Positions 9,070 to 17,984 of a stretch of 64,000 nucleotides of DNA are shown here, in pieces (position 1 is the first letter of the stretch; each line of letters opens with the position of its first letter). The position numbers and the translations under genes are program-made. Location: the NCBI RefSeq assembly GCF_028649435.1, contig NZ_JAQSIN010000002.1. One strand, given 5' to 3'. Source of the DNA: Curvibacter microcysteis. GTDB lineage: Bacteria > Pseudomonadota > Gammaproteobacteria > Burkholderiales > Burkholderiaceae_C. Below the pieces are notes generated by a model. The model saw nothing but the letters and a program-made list of their open reading frames with translations, ran no database searches and was not told the DNA's origin.

Positions 9070-9246
9070 ATTATGCCGTTGAGGGCGAAGGACGCCGGCC
9101 AGTGGTGTGAAATATGCCCACTCTCCGTTGCTGGCGGAGGGTGCCTGGCCTTTAGCATGACGGGCTGCCGCTTCCAGACCCAGCGCTTGGGATCCTCCCC
9201 GCCTGCGTCCGAACCGATTGACCACCTTGACCTTGACCCTACGCCC

Positions 9247-10239
9247 ATGAAGTGGCACGTCCTCACGCCTTTCCTGCAGGCGCGCCACGAACTGTGGATG
9301 ACCGAGCATCTCCAGCGGCACCAGTTCAACATCGTGCCCGCGCACTACTTGCACGACCCCTTGCGCGCCCGAGCGTCCTTGAGCGACTGGGGTGACTTTA
9401 TGCGCCAAAACGCCCGAGCCCATCGGGAGTCTCGCCGCACCGAGGGCCTGCTGACGGCATTTCCCCCCTTGGCCCTGACGGCGGCGGCCATGAAGACACT
9501 GACCCGCCGCTCAGGGCCGCTGGTGGCCTGGACCTTCAACCTGGGCGGTCTCTATGGGGGCCTGAAGCAGCGCTTGGCGAGCCAGGTTTTGCGTTCGGTC
9601 GATGCCTTCGTGGTGCACTCCCGGCAGGAGGTACGCAACTACAGCGCGTGGTTGGATTTGCCCGAAGACCGCTTTCACTACGTCCCTTTGGGGCGAGAAC
9701 TGCAAGACCCCTGGCTGGAGGAAGACCGGGAGCAGCCTTTTGTGCTGGCCATGGGCTCGGCCAACCGCGATTGGCCCACCTTGCTGAAGGCGGTCCAGGG
9801 CCTGGGCTACCGCACCGTGATCGTGGCCCCCGCGCGCACCCTGGAGGGCTTGGCCCTGCCGCCCCAGGTGGAGGTCTTGAGTGGGCTCAGTCGGGAGGCC
9901 TGCCGCGCGCTGTGCCAGCGCGCCACCCTCAATGTGGTGCCGATCGCCAACCTGCAGACCGCCTCGGGCCAGGTGGCCTTGATCGAGGCCATGATGTTCG
10001 GCCGGGCCGTGGTGGCCACGCGCTGCCCCGGCACCGAAGACATCGTGCGCGACGGAGAAAATGGTTTGCTGGTGCCCGCAGGGGACGCGCCGGCGCTGGC
10101 CGAGCGCCTGCAGGCTTTGTGGCTCGATGCGGCTTGGCGGGCCCGCCTCGGGGCGGCAGCCCGGGTCCATGTGCATGCCCACCTGTCGGTGGCCGCGGAG
10201 TGTGCGCGCATGCAGGTGATGCTCGACCGCTGGGCCTGA
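9247..10239 (+). CDS. GT4-like (GT-B fold) glycosyltransferase
   Basis: A transferase of about 330 residues starting at ATG 9247 (MKWHVLTPFLQARHELWM); the open frame extends further upstream but that part reads as non-coding. The C-terminal half has GT-B features: FVLAMGSANRDWPTLLKAV, then PIANLQTASGQVALIEAMMFGRAVVATRCPGTEDIV, in which the E-A-M and following G-x-x-V-V-A-T block matches the donor-binding site of GT4 enzymes. It probably adds a sugar to the lipid-linked repeat of the local exopolysaccharide. It is the first of three plus-strand genes ending in the deacetylase. Confidence 0.85.
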   Translation: MKWHVLTPFLQARHELWMTEHLQRHQFNIVPAHYLHDPLRARASLSDWGDFMRQNARAHRESRRTEGLLTAFPPLALTAAAMKTLTRRSGPLVAWTFNLGGLYGGLKQRLASQVLRSVDAFVVHSRQEVRNYSAWLDLPEDRFHYVPLGRELQDPWLEEDREQPFVLAMGSANRDWPTLLKAVQGLGYRTVIVAPARTLEGLALPPQVEVLSGLSREACRALCQRATLNVVPIANLQTASGQVALIEAMMFGRAVVATRCPGTEDIVRDGENGLLVPAGDAPALAERLQALWLDAAWRARLGAAARVHVHAHLSVAAECARMQVMLDRWA

Positions 10240-10335
10240 GCCGGGCGGTTGGCCGAGCGGGCTGGGTCCCGAGGCGAGTGACGAGTGGATGGTTCCTCGA
10301 TTTGAGCGGCTCGGTTCCGGCCACCAGGCCCGATA

Positions 10336-11670
10336 ATGAAAAGCGTGCCTTGGCCTTTTGACAGGCCCTCCTCCGTTCACCCCTCGATGCTGTCCATGCT
10401 CTTGCTGCCCTGTTTTGCCGCTCGCTCCCGTCCCCTGGTTCGTGCCAGTGCAGTGGCGGTGGCATGTGCGCTGGTCTTGTGCGCACCCGCCCAGGCCGTG
10501 GTCGAGGTGGCGGTGCAGTTGGATTCCTCCTGGGCCAACGACAGCAACCCGCTGCGCTTGTCTGACCGCAACACCACGCCGGGCGTCACGCGCCAGAGCG
10601 ACAGCGTGATGTCCGTCGACGTGCGCGCTGCACTGATTGCGCCCCTGCTGTCCGACAGCACCCGGCTGGAGATCAATGCTGCTTTGGGCCGGCGCCAGTA
10701 CCAAAGCCAGAACCAGCTCGACCACGAAGCGCGCCAGTTTGAGTCCCGCCTGGTCTGGGAGGCCTCGCCCCTGCTGCGCGGGCGCGTGGCCTATGCCACC
10801 GATGAGCGCCTGTACCAGCCGCAAAACGCGGTGCAGGTGGTGCGCGATCTGGTGCGCCAGCAAACGACCAGCTCGGAAGTGGCCTTGCGCGCCACGCCCG
10901 AGTTGGAGCTGCCTTTGACGCTGGAGCGCATCTCGGTGCGGCACGATGCCGCCCAAAACCAGTACCTGGACCGCAATGACAACGCCGTGCAGTTGGCGCT
11001 GCGCCACCTGTCCCCGCTGGGCTCCACCCTCACCGTGGGCCAGCGGCGCCTGTCGGTGGACTACCCGAACCGCAGCGCGGCCGATGTGGCCGTGCTGGAC
11101 GATCGCTACCACGACCAACTGAGCTTTGTCGATGTGGACTGGGCCTACAGCCCGCTCACCCGCTTCGGCGCGCGGGTCGGGCATTTGCAGCGCAGTTATC
11201 AGAACCTGGGGCCCAACAACTTTGGCTTGACAGTGGCAAACCTGCGCGGGACCTACCAGCACTCGCCGATGAGCCGCGTGGATGTCGAGTGGTTCCGCCA
11301 GGTCTACGACTCGGCCACGCCCTCGACGCTCTACTACCTGGCCAGCGGCGTGCGCCTGGGGCTGGGCTGGCGTTGGTCTGAGCTGACCCGCTTGCGCGCC
11401 TTGGCCAGCCACGAGCGCCAACAAAATCAACCCGGGGCGCTCGGCGCGATCCCCCGCCAGCCGGACAACCAACTGACCCGCATTGGGGGCAGCCTGGACT
11501 ACAGCCTGGCGCGCGGTTGGCGCGCCTATGTCGAAGGGTCGCGCGACCGCTACGCCAGCGTGGCCGGCGGTGCGGTCATCGCCCAGAACGTGCTGCGCCT
11601 GGGGCTGGAATACACCTACGAAAGCCTGGCAGGCACGGCTGAGCGCGGGCGCCTGGTGCGGCGGCCATGA
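10336..11670 (+). CDS. EpsL-like outer membrane beta-barrel of the exopolysaccharide system
   Basis: A 444-residue protein with a signal peptide ending near APAQA, followed by repeated short amphipathic segments of alternating residues, as in outer membrane barrels (for example RVDVEWFRQVYDS and LRLGLEYTYESL). It looks like the exopolysaccharide operon protein EpsL found with exosortase-type loci. Its role would be in secretion or surface assembly of the polymer. The ATG at 10336 gives a long n-region; the ATG at 10387 would give a more normal signal peptide, and neither has a strong Shine-Dalgarno. The stop codon overlaps the start of the deacetylase gene (ATGA). Confidence 0.75.
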   Translation: MKSVPWPFDRPSSVHPSMLSMLLLPCFAARSRPLVRASAVAVACALVLCAPAQAVVEVAVQLDSSWANDSNPLRLSDRNTTPGVTRQSDSVMSVDVRAALIAPLLSDSTRLEINAALGRRQYQSQNQLDHEARQFESRLVWEASPLLRGRVAYATDERLYQPQNAVQVVRDLVRQQTTSSEVALRATPELELPLTLERISVRHDAAQNQYLDRNDNAVQLALRHLSPLGSTLTVGQRRLSVDYPNRSAADVAVLDDRYHDQLSFVDVDWAYSPLTRFGARVGHLQRSYQNLGPNNFGLTVANLRGTYQHSPMSRVDVEWFRQVYDSATPSTLYYLASGVRLGLGWRWSELTRLRALASHERQQNQPGALGAIPRQPDNQLTRIGGSLDYSLARGWRAYVEGSRDRYASVAGGAVIAQNVLRLGLEYTYESLAGTAERGRLVRRP

Positions 11671-12479
11671 GCGCGCTCGCCCTCCCTGCGTCTTTGACTG
11701 CGCCTGGCTGGACGGGCCGCGTCGGTCAGCTCCTTGGCACTGGTAACCGCTGGTTGGCGCGCCGGGTGGCACGCCGTCCACTGGCCTGGGGTGCCGGGCC
11801 GGGCGTCATCAGTTTGAGTTTTGACGATGCACCGGCCAGCGCCTGCCGCGAGGGCCGGGACATCCTGGCCCACCATGGAGCCCAAGGCACCTGGTACATC
11901 GCCGGTGGCTTGACCGACCAGGATGAGCAGGGCCACCGCTGCCACTCGGTGCGCGACTTGCAGCAACTGGCCGCACAAGGTCACGAGCTGGGCTGCCACA
12001 CCTTTTCGCACCAGCCCGTCACCGGGCTCGGCCTGCCACGCTTGCGCGAGGAGTTGGCCCGCAATGCGCGCTTCTTTGCCGACACGGTGGGGGTGGCTGC
12101 GCCGCGCCATTTTTCGTTTCCGCTGGGCGACTATGGCCTGCTGTCCAAGCCGCTGGTGGGCGCGGGCTTTGAGTCGGTTCGACTGACCCGGCCCGGCATC
12201 CACCGTGGCCAGGCCGACCTCAGTGGTCTTCTGGCCCAGCCGCTCTACGACGGTGGCCTCAGTGCTGCCGCCTTGCAAGCCCAGATCGAGGCCACGGCGG
12301 CCTGTGGCGGCTGGCTGATTTTGTACACCCATGCCGTGGCCGATCAGCCAGGCCCCTGGGGTTGCACCCCTGCCCAACTGGCCCAAGCGCTGCGGCTGGC
12401 CCAGCAGGCGGGGTGCTTGCTGTTGCCGGTCGGGCAGGCCATCGCCCACTTGCGCAGCCGGGGCGCCACGCCGCACTGA
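11667..12479 (+). CDS. Polysaccharide deacetylase (NodB-homology, CE4)
   Basis: A 270-residue deacetylase. The CE4 motifs are visible in order: SFDDAP (catalytic Asp and metal Asp, about residues 51-56), the H-x-x-x-H metal pair in CHTFSHQ, RHFSFPLGDY, and a late ILYTH. No signal peptide is seen, so it may act in the cytoplasm on lipid-linked intermediates or leave by an unrecognised route. Its start overlaps the EpsL-like stop in an ATGA, indicating translational coupling. It likely removes N- or O-acetyl groups from the exopolysaccharide. It closes the visible locus; no exosortase gene is seen in the window. Confidence 0.85.
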   Translation: MSALALPASLTAPGWTGRVGQLLGTGNRWLARRVARRPLAWGAGPGVISLSFDDAPASACREGRDILAHHGAQGTWYIAGGLTDQDEQGHRCHSVRDLQQLAAQGHELGCHTFSHQPVTGLGLPRLREELARNARFFADTVGVAAPRHFSFPLGDYGLLSKPLVGAGFESVRLTRPGIHRGQADLSGLLAQPLYDGGLSAAALQAQIEATAACGGWLILYTHAVADQPGPWGCTPAQLAQALRLAQQAGCLLLPVGQAIAHLRSRGATPH

Positions 12480-12534
12480 AGGCCATCGTGCTTCGGCCAG
12501 AGCAGCAGGGTGGCCGAGGGAGGCTGTGCCCCTG

Positions 12535-12571
12535 AAAAAGAAAAAGCCTGCCAGGCAAAAGCCGGCAGGCT
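12535..12571 (-). terminator. Rho-independent terminator of the cytochrome c gene
   Basis: On the minus strand an 8-bp stem (AGCCTGCC / GGCAGGCT, arms 12564-12571 and 12545-12552) is followed by a T-rich run, directly after the cytochrome stop codon. Confidence 0.85.
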
Positions 12572-12594
12572 GGTTCAGGCGGTATGCGCTTGGC

Positions 12595-12900
12595 TTACTT
12601 CTGTGCCAGCACCCAGGTGGCCAGCTTCTTGGCTTCAGCTTCATTCACCTGCGCGTTGGCGGGCATCGGAACCGGGCCCCACACGCCAGAGCCACCCTTG
12701 ATGATTTTGCTGGCCAGTTTGTCCGCAGCGTCTTTTTGACCTGCGTATTTGGCGGCCACGTCCTTGTAGGAAGGACCCACGACTTTTTTGTCGACGGCGT
12801 GGCAGGCCATGCAGTTCTTGGACGTCGCCAGGGCCAGATCGGCCATGGCCGGAGCAGCAACAGTCAGAGCGGCTGCCAGGGTCAGGAGAGTGCGTTTCAT
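12595..12900 (-). CDS. Periplasmic class I cytochrome c (c551/c552 type)
   Basis: A 101-residue small electron carrier. The signal peptide is residues 1-20 (cut after APAMA). The haem site is C30-M-A-C33-H34. The likely axial Met is M79 in GPVPMPAN, the spacing expected for c551-type cytochromes. It would carry electrons in the periplasm, perhaps to a terminal oxidase or peroxidase; no partner gene is adjacent. It has its own terminator and is read away from the Trp-rich small protein gene, so the two share a 106-base divergent region. Confidence 0.92.
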   Translation of the reverse strand: MKRTLLTLAAALTVAAPAMADLALATSKNCMACHAVDKKVVGPSYKDVAAKYAGQKDAADKLASKIIKGGSGVWGPVPMPANAQVNEAEAKKLATWVLAQK

Positions 12901-13006
12901 CGTGGTCTCGGGTGAGGGTTGGGGTACATTGACTGGGTCGAATTGTAAATTGCCTGGGCGCAGCGCGCGAGACGTCCAGGGCTAATCCTGACTCAGGAGT
13001 CGTGTG

Positions 13007-13249
13007 ATGTTTTTTCTGGGTGTCGGTGTGGTGCTGTTGCTGTTGAAGTACCTGGAGCTGGGGCCTGTGGCGGCCTGGAACTGGTACCTCGTGTTGGCGC
13101 CGTTTGGCTTGGCGGCCCTGTGGTGGGTCTGGGCGGATCACACCGGTTACACCAAGCGGCGGGCCATGGAGAAAATGCAAAAGCGCAAGCAAGAGCGCAT
13201 CGACAAGCAAAAAGAAGCGCTGGGCTTTGTCGCCCGCAAGCGCCGGTGA
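13007..13249 (+). CDS. Small Trp-rich membrane protein (TIGR04438 type)
   Basis: An 80-residue protein with two hydrophobic segments (about 2-15 and 25-42), three Trp in WWVWADHTGY and nearby, and a charged tail rich in Lys, Arg, Glu and Gln. I recognise it as the small Trp-rich family restricted largely to Burkholderiales; function unknown. A GTG sits directly before the ATG, but AGGAG at 12995-12999 is 7 bases from the ATG at 13007, so that start was chosen. It ends before a terminator shared with adk. Confidence 0.8.
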   Translation: MFFLGVGVVLLLLKYLELGPVAAWNWYLVLAPFGLAALWWVWADHTGYTKRRAMEKMQKRKQERIDKQKEALGFVARKRR

Positions 13250-13300
13250 CCTGGCGCAGCAGGCCCCGGGGCTGATCTCCAGCGGGTCTGTGCCCAAAGA

Positions 13301-13325
13301 AAAAGCCGCTCGGTGAGCGGCTTTT
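13301..13325. terminator. Bidirectional terminator between the Trp-rich small protein and adk
   Basis: A perfect 10-bp inverted repeat AAAAGCCGCT / AGCGGCTTTT with a 5-base loop sits between two convergent genes, with T-rich runs on either strand. Confidence 0.88.
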
Positions 13326-13347
13326 GTTTTTCCGGCAGGGCTGTCGT

Positions 13348-14004
13348 TCAGCTGCTCAGTGCTTCGAAAGCGCGGGCCGTGATCGCATCCACACCGCCGA
13401 TACCGCTGATGGCGCGGTACTTGGGGGCGGCGGCGGCATCGGCCTTGGCCCAGTTGCCGTAGTAGTCAACCAGGGGACGGGTTTGGTTGCTGTACACCTC
13501 AAGGCGCTTCTTGACGGTTTCTTCCTTGTCGTCTTCGCGCTGGATCAGGGCTTCGCCCGTGACATCGTCCAGGCCCTCGACCTTGGGGGGGTTGAACTTG
13601 ACGTGGTAAGTGCGGCCCGAGGCGGGGTGCGAGCGGCGACCACTCATGCGCTCGATGATGGCGTCAAAAGGCACATCGATTTCGAGCACGTAGTCGAGCT
13701 TGACGCCGGCGGCCTTCATGGCGTCGGCTTGCGGGATGGTGCGCGGGAAGCCGTCGAACAGGAAGCCCGAAGCGCAGTCGGGCTGAGCGATGCGTTCCTT
13801 GACCAGGTTGATGATCAGTTCGTCGCTGACCAGACCGCCGGATTCCATCACGGCCTTGGCTTCCAGGCCCAGCGGGGTGCCCGCCTTCACGGCGGCGCGC
13901 AGCATGTCGCCCGTCGAGATTTGGGGAATGCCGTACTTCTGGCAGATGAACGTGGCTTGCGTGCCTTTACCCGCGCCTGGCGCGCCCAGCAGAATGAGTC
14001 TCAT
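13348..14004 (-). CDS. adk: Adenylate kinase
   Basis: A 218-residue enzyme converting ATP and AMP to two ADP. The P-loop GAPGAGKGTQ is at residues 7-16. The AMP-binding region includes STGDMLR, and GFPRT lies near 85-89. A long-form LID domain is present (SGRTYHVKFNPP), without the four-Cys zinc site seen in some Gram-positive enzymes. Length and motifs are canonical. It follows kdsB on the same strand after 182 bases and ends at the shared terminator at 13301-13325. Confidence 0.97.
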   Translation of the reverse strand: MRLILLGAPGAGKGTQATFICQKYGIPQISTGDMLRAAVKAGTPLGLEAKAVMESGGLVSDELIINLVKERIAQPDCASGFLFDGFPRTIPQADAMKAAGVKLDYVLEIDVPFDAIIERMSGRRSHPASGRTYHVKFNPPKVEGLDDVTGEALIQREDDKEETVKKRLEVYSNQTRPLVDYYGNWAKADAAAAPKYRAISGIGGVDAITARAFEALSS

Positions 14005-14186
14005 GGATGTCCTCGGAGGATAGTGTCAAATCAGCCGGCACCGCTGGCTACGCGCAAGATGGCCGTGGGAGGCCACGGTAGACGCAGTGCTCAATTTGAT
14101 CCAGAGGATAGCATGGCGAGCCCTGCGCCATCCTTACGTGGGTGACAAAGCGATGACGCGGATCGCGTGACCTCGACCGCCTGGTT

Positions 14187-14966
14187 TCAGGCCGTGGTCT
14201 TGGCGAGCAGGGCGCGCACGCGGGCCAGGTCTTCCGGTGTGTCCACGCCGGGGCCGGGGGCCTCGGTGCTGATGTGCACCGCAATGCGGTGACCGTGCCA
14301 GACAGCGCGCATCTGCTCGAGCGACTCCAGCACCTCCAGCGGCGCCTGCGGCAGTTTCGGGAAGGCGCGCAAAAAGCCCACCCGGTAGCCATAGATGCCA
14401 ATGTGACGCAGGGGCTGAAGGCCTGCCGCCGGCCCTGAAGCGTTTTGCCACCAGGCCTGACCAGCTTGGTCGCGTGAGTGCGGAATGGGCGCGCGGCTGA
14501 AGGTCAACGCCAGTCCAGCCGCGTCCAGCACCACTTTCACCACATTCGGGTTGTTGAACTCGTCCAGGTGGTCGATCGGGTGGGCGGCCGTGCTCATGCT
14601 GGCGTGGGGATGCTGGGCCAGCAAGGCTGCCACAGCGTCGATCAGACCGGGCTGGATCAGCGGCTCATCGCCTTGCACATTGACCACGACCGCATCGTCA
14701 GGCAAGCCCAGCAGGTCGCAGGCCTCGGCCAGGCGGTCGCTGCCAGAGGGGTGGTCGGCTCGGGTCAACACGGCTTCCACCTGGTGTTCCAGGCAGCTTT
14801 GCACGATGCGGGCGTCATCGGCGGCCACCACCACGCGCTGGGCCTGGCTCAGCGCCGCCTGGCGTGCCACGCGCACCACCATGGGCAGGCCGGCCAGGTC
14901 GGCCAGGGGTTTGTCGGGCAGGCGGGTGGAAGCCAGCCGTGCCGGGATCAGCACGGTGTAGCTCAC
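14187..14966 (-). CDS. kdsB: 3-deoxy-manno-octulosonate cytidylyltransferase
   Basis: A 259-residue enzyme that makes CMP-KDO for lipopolysaccharide inner core. The N-terminus SYTVLIPARLASTRLPDKPL carries the nucleotide-binding signature, and VVNVQGDEPLI is the conserved metal-binding block. The start codon is GTG at 14966-14964, overlapping the stop of the Trm112-like gene (GTGA), so translation is coupled to that gene and to lpxK upstream. The grouping with lpxK makes this a lipid A/KDO operon. Confidence 0.95.
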   Translation of the reverse strand: MSYTVLIPARLASTRLPDKPLADLAGLPMVVRVARQAALSQAQRVVVAADDARIVQSCLEHQVEAVLTRADHPSGSDRLAEACDLLGLPDDAVVVNVQGDEPLIQPGLIDAVAALLAQHPHASMSTAAHPIDHLDEFNNPNVVKVVLDAAGLALTFSRAPIPHSRDQAGQAWWQNASGPAAGLQPLRHIGIYGYRVGFLRAFPKLPQAPLEVLESLEQMRAVWHGHRIAVHISTEAPGPGVDTPEDLARVRALLAKTTA

Positions 14967-15145
14967 AGGCCCAGTTCCTCGTCGCTCAGGGTGCGGGCTT
15001 CGTTCTCGAGCAGGATCGGGATGCCGTCGCGCACCGGGTAGGCCAGTCGTGCGCTGTGGGACACCAGTTCCTGGCGGACCGGGTCAAAGGTCAAGGGGCC
15101 CTTGGTGACAGGGCAGACCAGCAGTTCAAGAAGTTTGCTGTCCAT
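14963..15145 (-). CDS. Trm112-family small protein
   Basis: A 60-residue protein, MDSKLLELLVCPVTKGPL at the N-terminus and YPVRDGIPILLENEAR in the second half, matching the bacterial Trm112/YcaR family. Only one Cys of the usual zinc set is present (Cys11), as in many bacterial members. Eukaryotic homologues activate methyltransferases; the bacterial role is unclear. It overlaps lpxK by 20 bases on its 5' side and kdsB by 4 bases on its 3' side, the standard lpxK-Trm112-kdsB order in proteobacteria. Confidence 0.9.
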   Translation of the reverse strand: MDSKLLELLVCPVTKGPLTFDPVRQELVSHSARLAYPVRDGIPILLENEARTLSDEELGL

Positions 15146-16193
15146 GCGAGATCGGTGAAGGTGAGTGGGAGGCGGGAGGCCGCGATGATAGCGCTGCGTC
15201 CAGCCGCACTTGCAAAGCAGCCCAGAAAGCGGGCTCGGGTTCGAAGACCAGGGGCACGGCCCAGGCCTGTGGCCAATGCGGCCACAGCTTGTGGGCGTCT
15301 TTTTCGGTGCACAGCCACAACGCCCCTGGCGCACCCGGTTCCGGCAGGCCTTGGCTGAAGTCATGGTGGTCGGGCAGGGGGGTGCGACTCGCCAACACCA
15401 ATCCGGCCTGTTCCAGCATGGTGAAAAAGCGCTCGGGTTGGGCGATGCCGGCCAGGGCATGCACTGCCTGTGCTTGGAAGGCCTCCAAGGGCCGGCGTTC
15501 GCCCAGCGCGTTGACGGCGTGATCGGCCAGGTGGCGCCGGGCACGAAAGCCAGCAAAGGCGGGTTGGGCGCCGGTGTGCAGCACCAGATCCACAGCGCGT
15601 GGCCAGGGCTCACGCAAGGGGCCCGCTGGTTGCAACCAGCCGTTGCCCACGCCGCGGTCGTCAAACACACACAGCTCGATGTCGCGCTGCAGCGCCAGGT
15701 GCTGCAGACCGTCATCGCAAACGATCACACGGGTGGCGGGGTAGGCCGCCAGCAAGGCCCGGGCGGCCTGGGCCCGGCGCCGGGCGACAAACACGGGCAC
15801 GCCGGTGCGGCGCTGGACCAGCAGGGGCTCATCGCCCACCTCGGGCGCCAGGCTGTCGGGGCGCACTTCGCGGCAGTCCTGGGTCTGTCGACCGTGGCCC
15901 CGGGACACCACGCCCACCGCCAGACCCTGGCGGCGCAAATGGTCCACCACCGCGAGCACGGTGGGGGTCTTGCCGGCACCGCCCGCGACCACATTGCCCA
16001 CCACCAGCACCACGGCAGGCACGCGCTCGCTGGCCAGCCAACCGCGCTGGTACAGCCAGCGCCGGGCTGCCACGAGCCCCCCCAGCAGTGCGGCCAGCGG
16101 CCACAGCAGGCAGGCCAGCAGGCCCCGCTGCTGCCACTGGCGCAACAAGTAGGCTTGGCCGCCATCGGTGCGGGGCGTGGACGGGGAGGGCAT
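15126..16193 (-). CDS. lpxK: Tetraacyldisaccharide 4'-kinase
   Basis: A 355-residue membrane-associated kinase that phosphorylates the 4' position of the lipid A precursor. A hydrophobic N-terminal segment (about residues 26-46) anchors it. The Walker A loop is VVAGGAGKTPTV (about 67-78), followed by RGHGR and the DDGLQH motif characteristic of LpxK. The next gene, Trm112, overlaps its end. The upstream neighbour is the ExbD-like gene, 11 bases away, so all may be read as one unit from exbB. Confidence 0.96.
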   Translation of the reverse strand: MPSPSTPRTDGGQAYLLRQWQQRGLLACLLWPLAALLGGLVAARRWLYQRGWLASERVPAVVLVVGNVVAGGAGKTPTVLAVVDHLRRQGLAVGVVSRGHGRQTQDCREVRPDSLAPEVGDEPLLVQRRTGVPVFVARRRAQAARALLAAYPATRVIVCDDGLQHLALQRDIELCVFDDRGVGNGWLQPAGPLREPWPRAVDLVLHTGAQPAFAGFRARRHLADHAVNALGERRPLEAFQAQAVHALAGIAQPERFFTMLEQAGLVLASRTPLPDHHDFSQGLPEPGAPGALWLCTEKDAHKLWPHWPQAWAVPLVFEPEPAFWAALQVRLDAALSSRPPASHSPSPISHGQQTS

Positions 16194-16204
16194 GGCGCGG
16201 CGGC

Positions 16205-16630
16205 TCAGCGCGTTTTGGCGCTGGCAGGCGTTTGGGTGGCGAAGGTGATTTGCGTGAGACCGATGCGGCGTGCGGCTTCCATCACTGTGATGACGGACTG
16301 GTGCGTGGCATTGGCATCGGCGCTGATGATCAGCACCGATTCACGCCCGCCCTTGGCCGCCTCGGCCAGGGCCATGGACAGCGCCTCGCTCTGGGCTGGG
16401 GCTGGCGCCTTGTTGATGGCATAGCGGCCCTCGCTGGTGATGCTGACGATCAACTCTTTGGGGTAGTCGCGCTGGGTTTCGGCGTCGGCTTCTGGCAAGC
16501 GCAGCTGCAGCTCGGTGAACTTGCTGTACGTGGTCGACAGCATCAAAAAGATCAGCACCACCAACAGCACATCGATGAAGGGGATCAGGTTGATCTCGGG
16601 CTCGTCCCGGCGGCGCGGTCGAAAGTTCAT
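16205..16630 (-). CDS. exbD: ExbD/TolR-family protein (copy 1)
   Basis: A 141-residue single-span protein. EINLIPFIDVLLVVLIFLML near the N-terminus contains the conserved Asp in the membrane segment that takes part in proton flow. It pairs with the ExbB-like protein encoded 7 bases upstream. The location next to lpxK is common in Burkholderiales. There is no tonB beside it, unlike the second set at 44.6-46.5 kb, so it may energise another envelope process. ExbD and TolR cannot be separated by sequence reading alone. Confidence 0.9.
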   Translation of the reverse strand: MNFRPRRRDEPEINLIPFIDVLLVVLIFLMLSTTYSKFTELQLRLPEADAETQRDYPKELIVSITSEGRYAINKAPAPAQSEALSMALAEAAKGGRESVLIISADANATHQSVITVMEAARRIGLTQITFATQTPASAKTR

Positions 16631-16637
16631 GCCGGGC

Positions 16638-17273
16638 TCACTTCCTGAGTTGACTCAGGTGGCGCGCAAAGCGCTCGGCGGCCAATTCCAGGGTCAGCAG
16701 GTAGGCATCGACCCGGCTGCGGAAGTAGCGCCAGAAAATCAACGACGGAATCGCCACGATCAAGCCAAAAGCGGTGTTGTACAGCGCCACCGAGATGCCG
16801 TGGGCCAGCAAGGCCGGGTTGCTGGCGCCGGTGGCGACCCCCGGGCCCGAGGCCTGGGAGCCGAAAATTTCAATCATGCCGATCACGGTGCCCAGCAGGC
16901 CCAGCAAGGGGGCTGCGGAGGCGATGGTGGCCAGCGCACTGAGCGATTTTTCCAGCCGGGCGGCCACGCTGCGGCCCGTGCCTTCGAGGCTGGCGCGCAG
17001 GTCGTCGTCGCTGCAACGGGGGTTTTGGTTCAACGCGCGAAAGCCGCTGGCCAGGACCTCGCCCAGGGCCGAGTTCTGTTCGAGCTGTTGCACCACCTCG
17101 GCTGAAGGCGTGCTCTGGGCCGAGACCGTGATGGCTTCATCCAGCAAGTTGGGAGGGGCCACGCGGGAGACTTTGAGGCTGACAAAACGCTCAAGGATGA
17201 GCGCCACCGCCAGCACGGAGCAGGCGAGCAAGGGCCAGATGGGCCAGCCGGCGGCTTGAATGATCGACAACAA
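16638..17273 (-). CDS. exbB: ExbB/TolQ-family proton channel protein (copy 1)
   Basis: A 211-residue inner membrane protein with three hydrophobic segments: about 10-30, then IASAAPLLGLLGTVIGMIEIF, then ISVALYNTAFGLIVAIPSLIFW. The LLGLLGTVxGM block is the MotA/TolQ/ExbB signature. It should form the proton channel with the ExbD-like protein. It appears to be the first gene of the run exbB-exbD-lpxK-Trm112-kdsB, with its promoter in the 711-base gap upstream. Confidence 0.92.
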   Translation of the reverse strand: MLSIIQAAGWPIWPLLACSVLAVALILERFVSLKVSRVAPPNLLDEAITVSAQSTPSAEVVQQLEQNSALGEVLASGFRALNQNPRCSDDDLRASLEGTGRSVAARLEKSLSALATIASAAPLLGLLGTVIGMIEIFGSQASGPGVATGASNPALLAHGISVALYNTAFGLIVAIPSLIFWRYFRSRVDAYLLTLELAAERFARHLSQLRK

Positions 17274-17984
17274 AACGTCTCTCCCAAGGGGTAAGGAATC
17301 GCCTCGGATTATGGCGGAGCTTTGACCTGGCGCCGCACCAAGCCGTCACGACTCGGTGTACGGACCAGTCACCCACAAAATCTGTGGATAACTTTGTGAA
17401 GAACTTCGTCACGCGCCCGGCAAAGCGGCGCCAAATGGGCGTTTCAACACTTTGACTAAAAAATGACCAGTAAAAATTTCAATGAAATCATGGGCTTACA
17501 ACGTGCGTGCTGGGTTTGCGGTCGATTCAGCGCGGTAGTGCTGGCCGGCGGGTCAGGCGCGGCCCTGTGGAGTACTGAAGCCGCCGCCTTGCCTGCCAGC
17601 CCTTGAAAACAGGGGCCCTGGAGGTCAAAAGCTCGGATTGGCGCCACCTGGCAAGCGGTGTGGGCGCCTGCGCGGCGCCAAATCTGGGGGTGGATGCGGC
17701 GCCTCAGGAAAGACGGGGCTGCTCAGCCCAGACAGGCTGCTGGCCCCGGCCCCGCTTGGTGTGTCCCAGGCGGGCACAGAGGGGCTCCCCAGTGCGGGCG
17801 GGTGGCTTTGGCCGCCGGGCTGATGGGCATGGTCATCGCCAGTGCCTGGGGTGCTGCGCAGCGCAGCGGGTGTGCAACCCGGCCTGACGCGAGGTTGATC
17901 CCCTGCGCTCGCGTCGCACAGCGATTTAGTTCCTACAATGCGCCAGCAAAGCTGTTTTTTCACGATAAACCACACGAGGAAACC
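17274..17984. other. 711-base divergent gap between exbB and sodB
   Basis: No convincing gene seen. The part nearest exbB is AT-richer and contains a perfect DnaA-box sequence TGTGGATAA at 17383-17391, isolated from any other copy. A 47-codon open frame (17463-17606, plus) has no Shine-Dalgarno and is probably chance. The part nearest sodB is GC-rich, and a TACAAT at 17934-17939 could be the sodB -10 hexamer, but no matching -35 was found. Confidence 0.5.

Noticed and set aside
17383..17391. Perfect DnaA box as sign of a replication origin
   Set aside because: It is single, with no further boxes, no AT-rich unwinding region and no dnaA or dnaN nearby.
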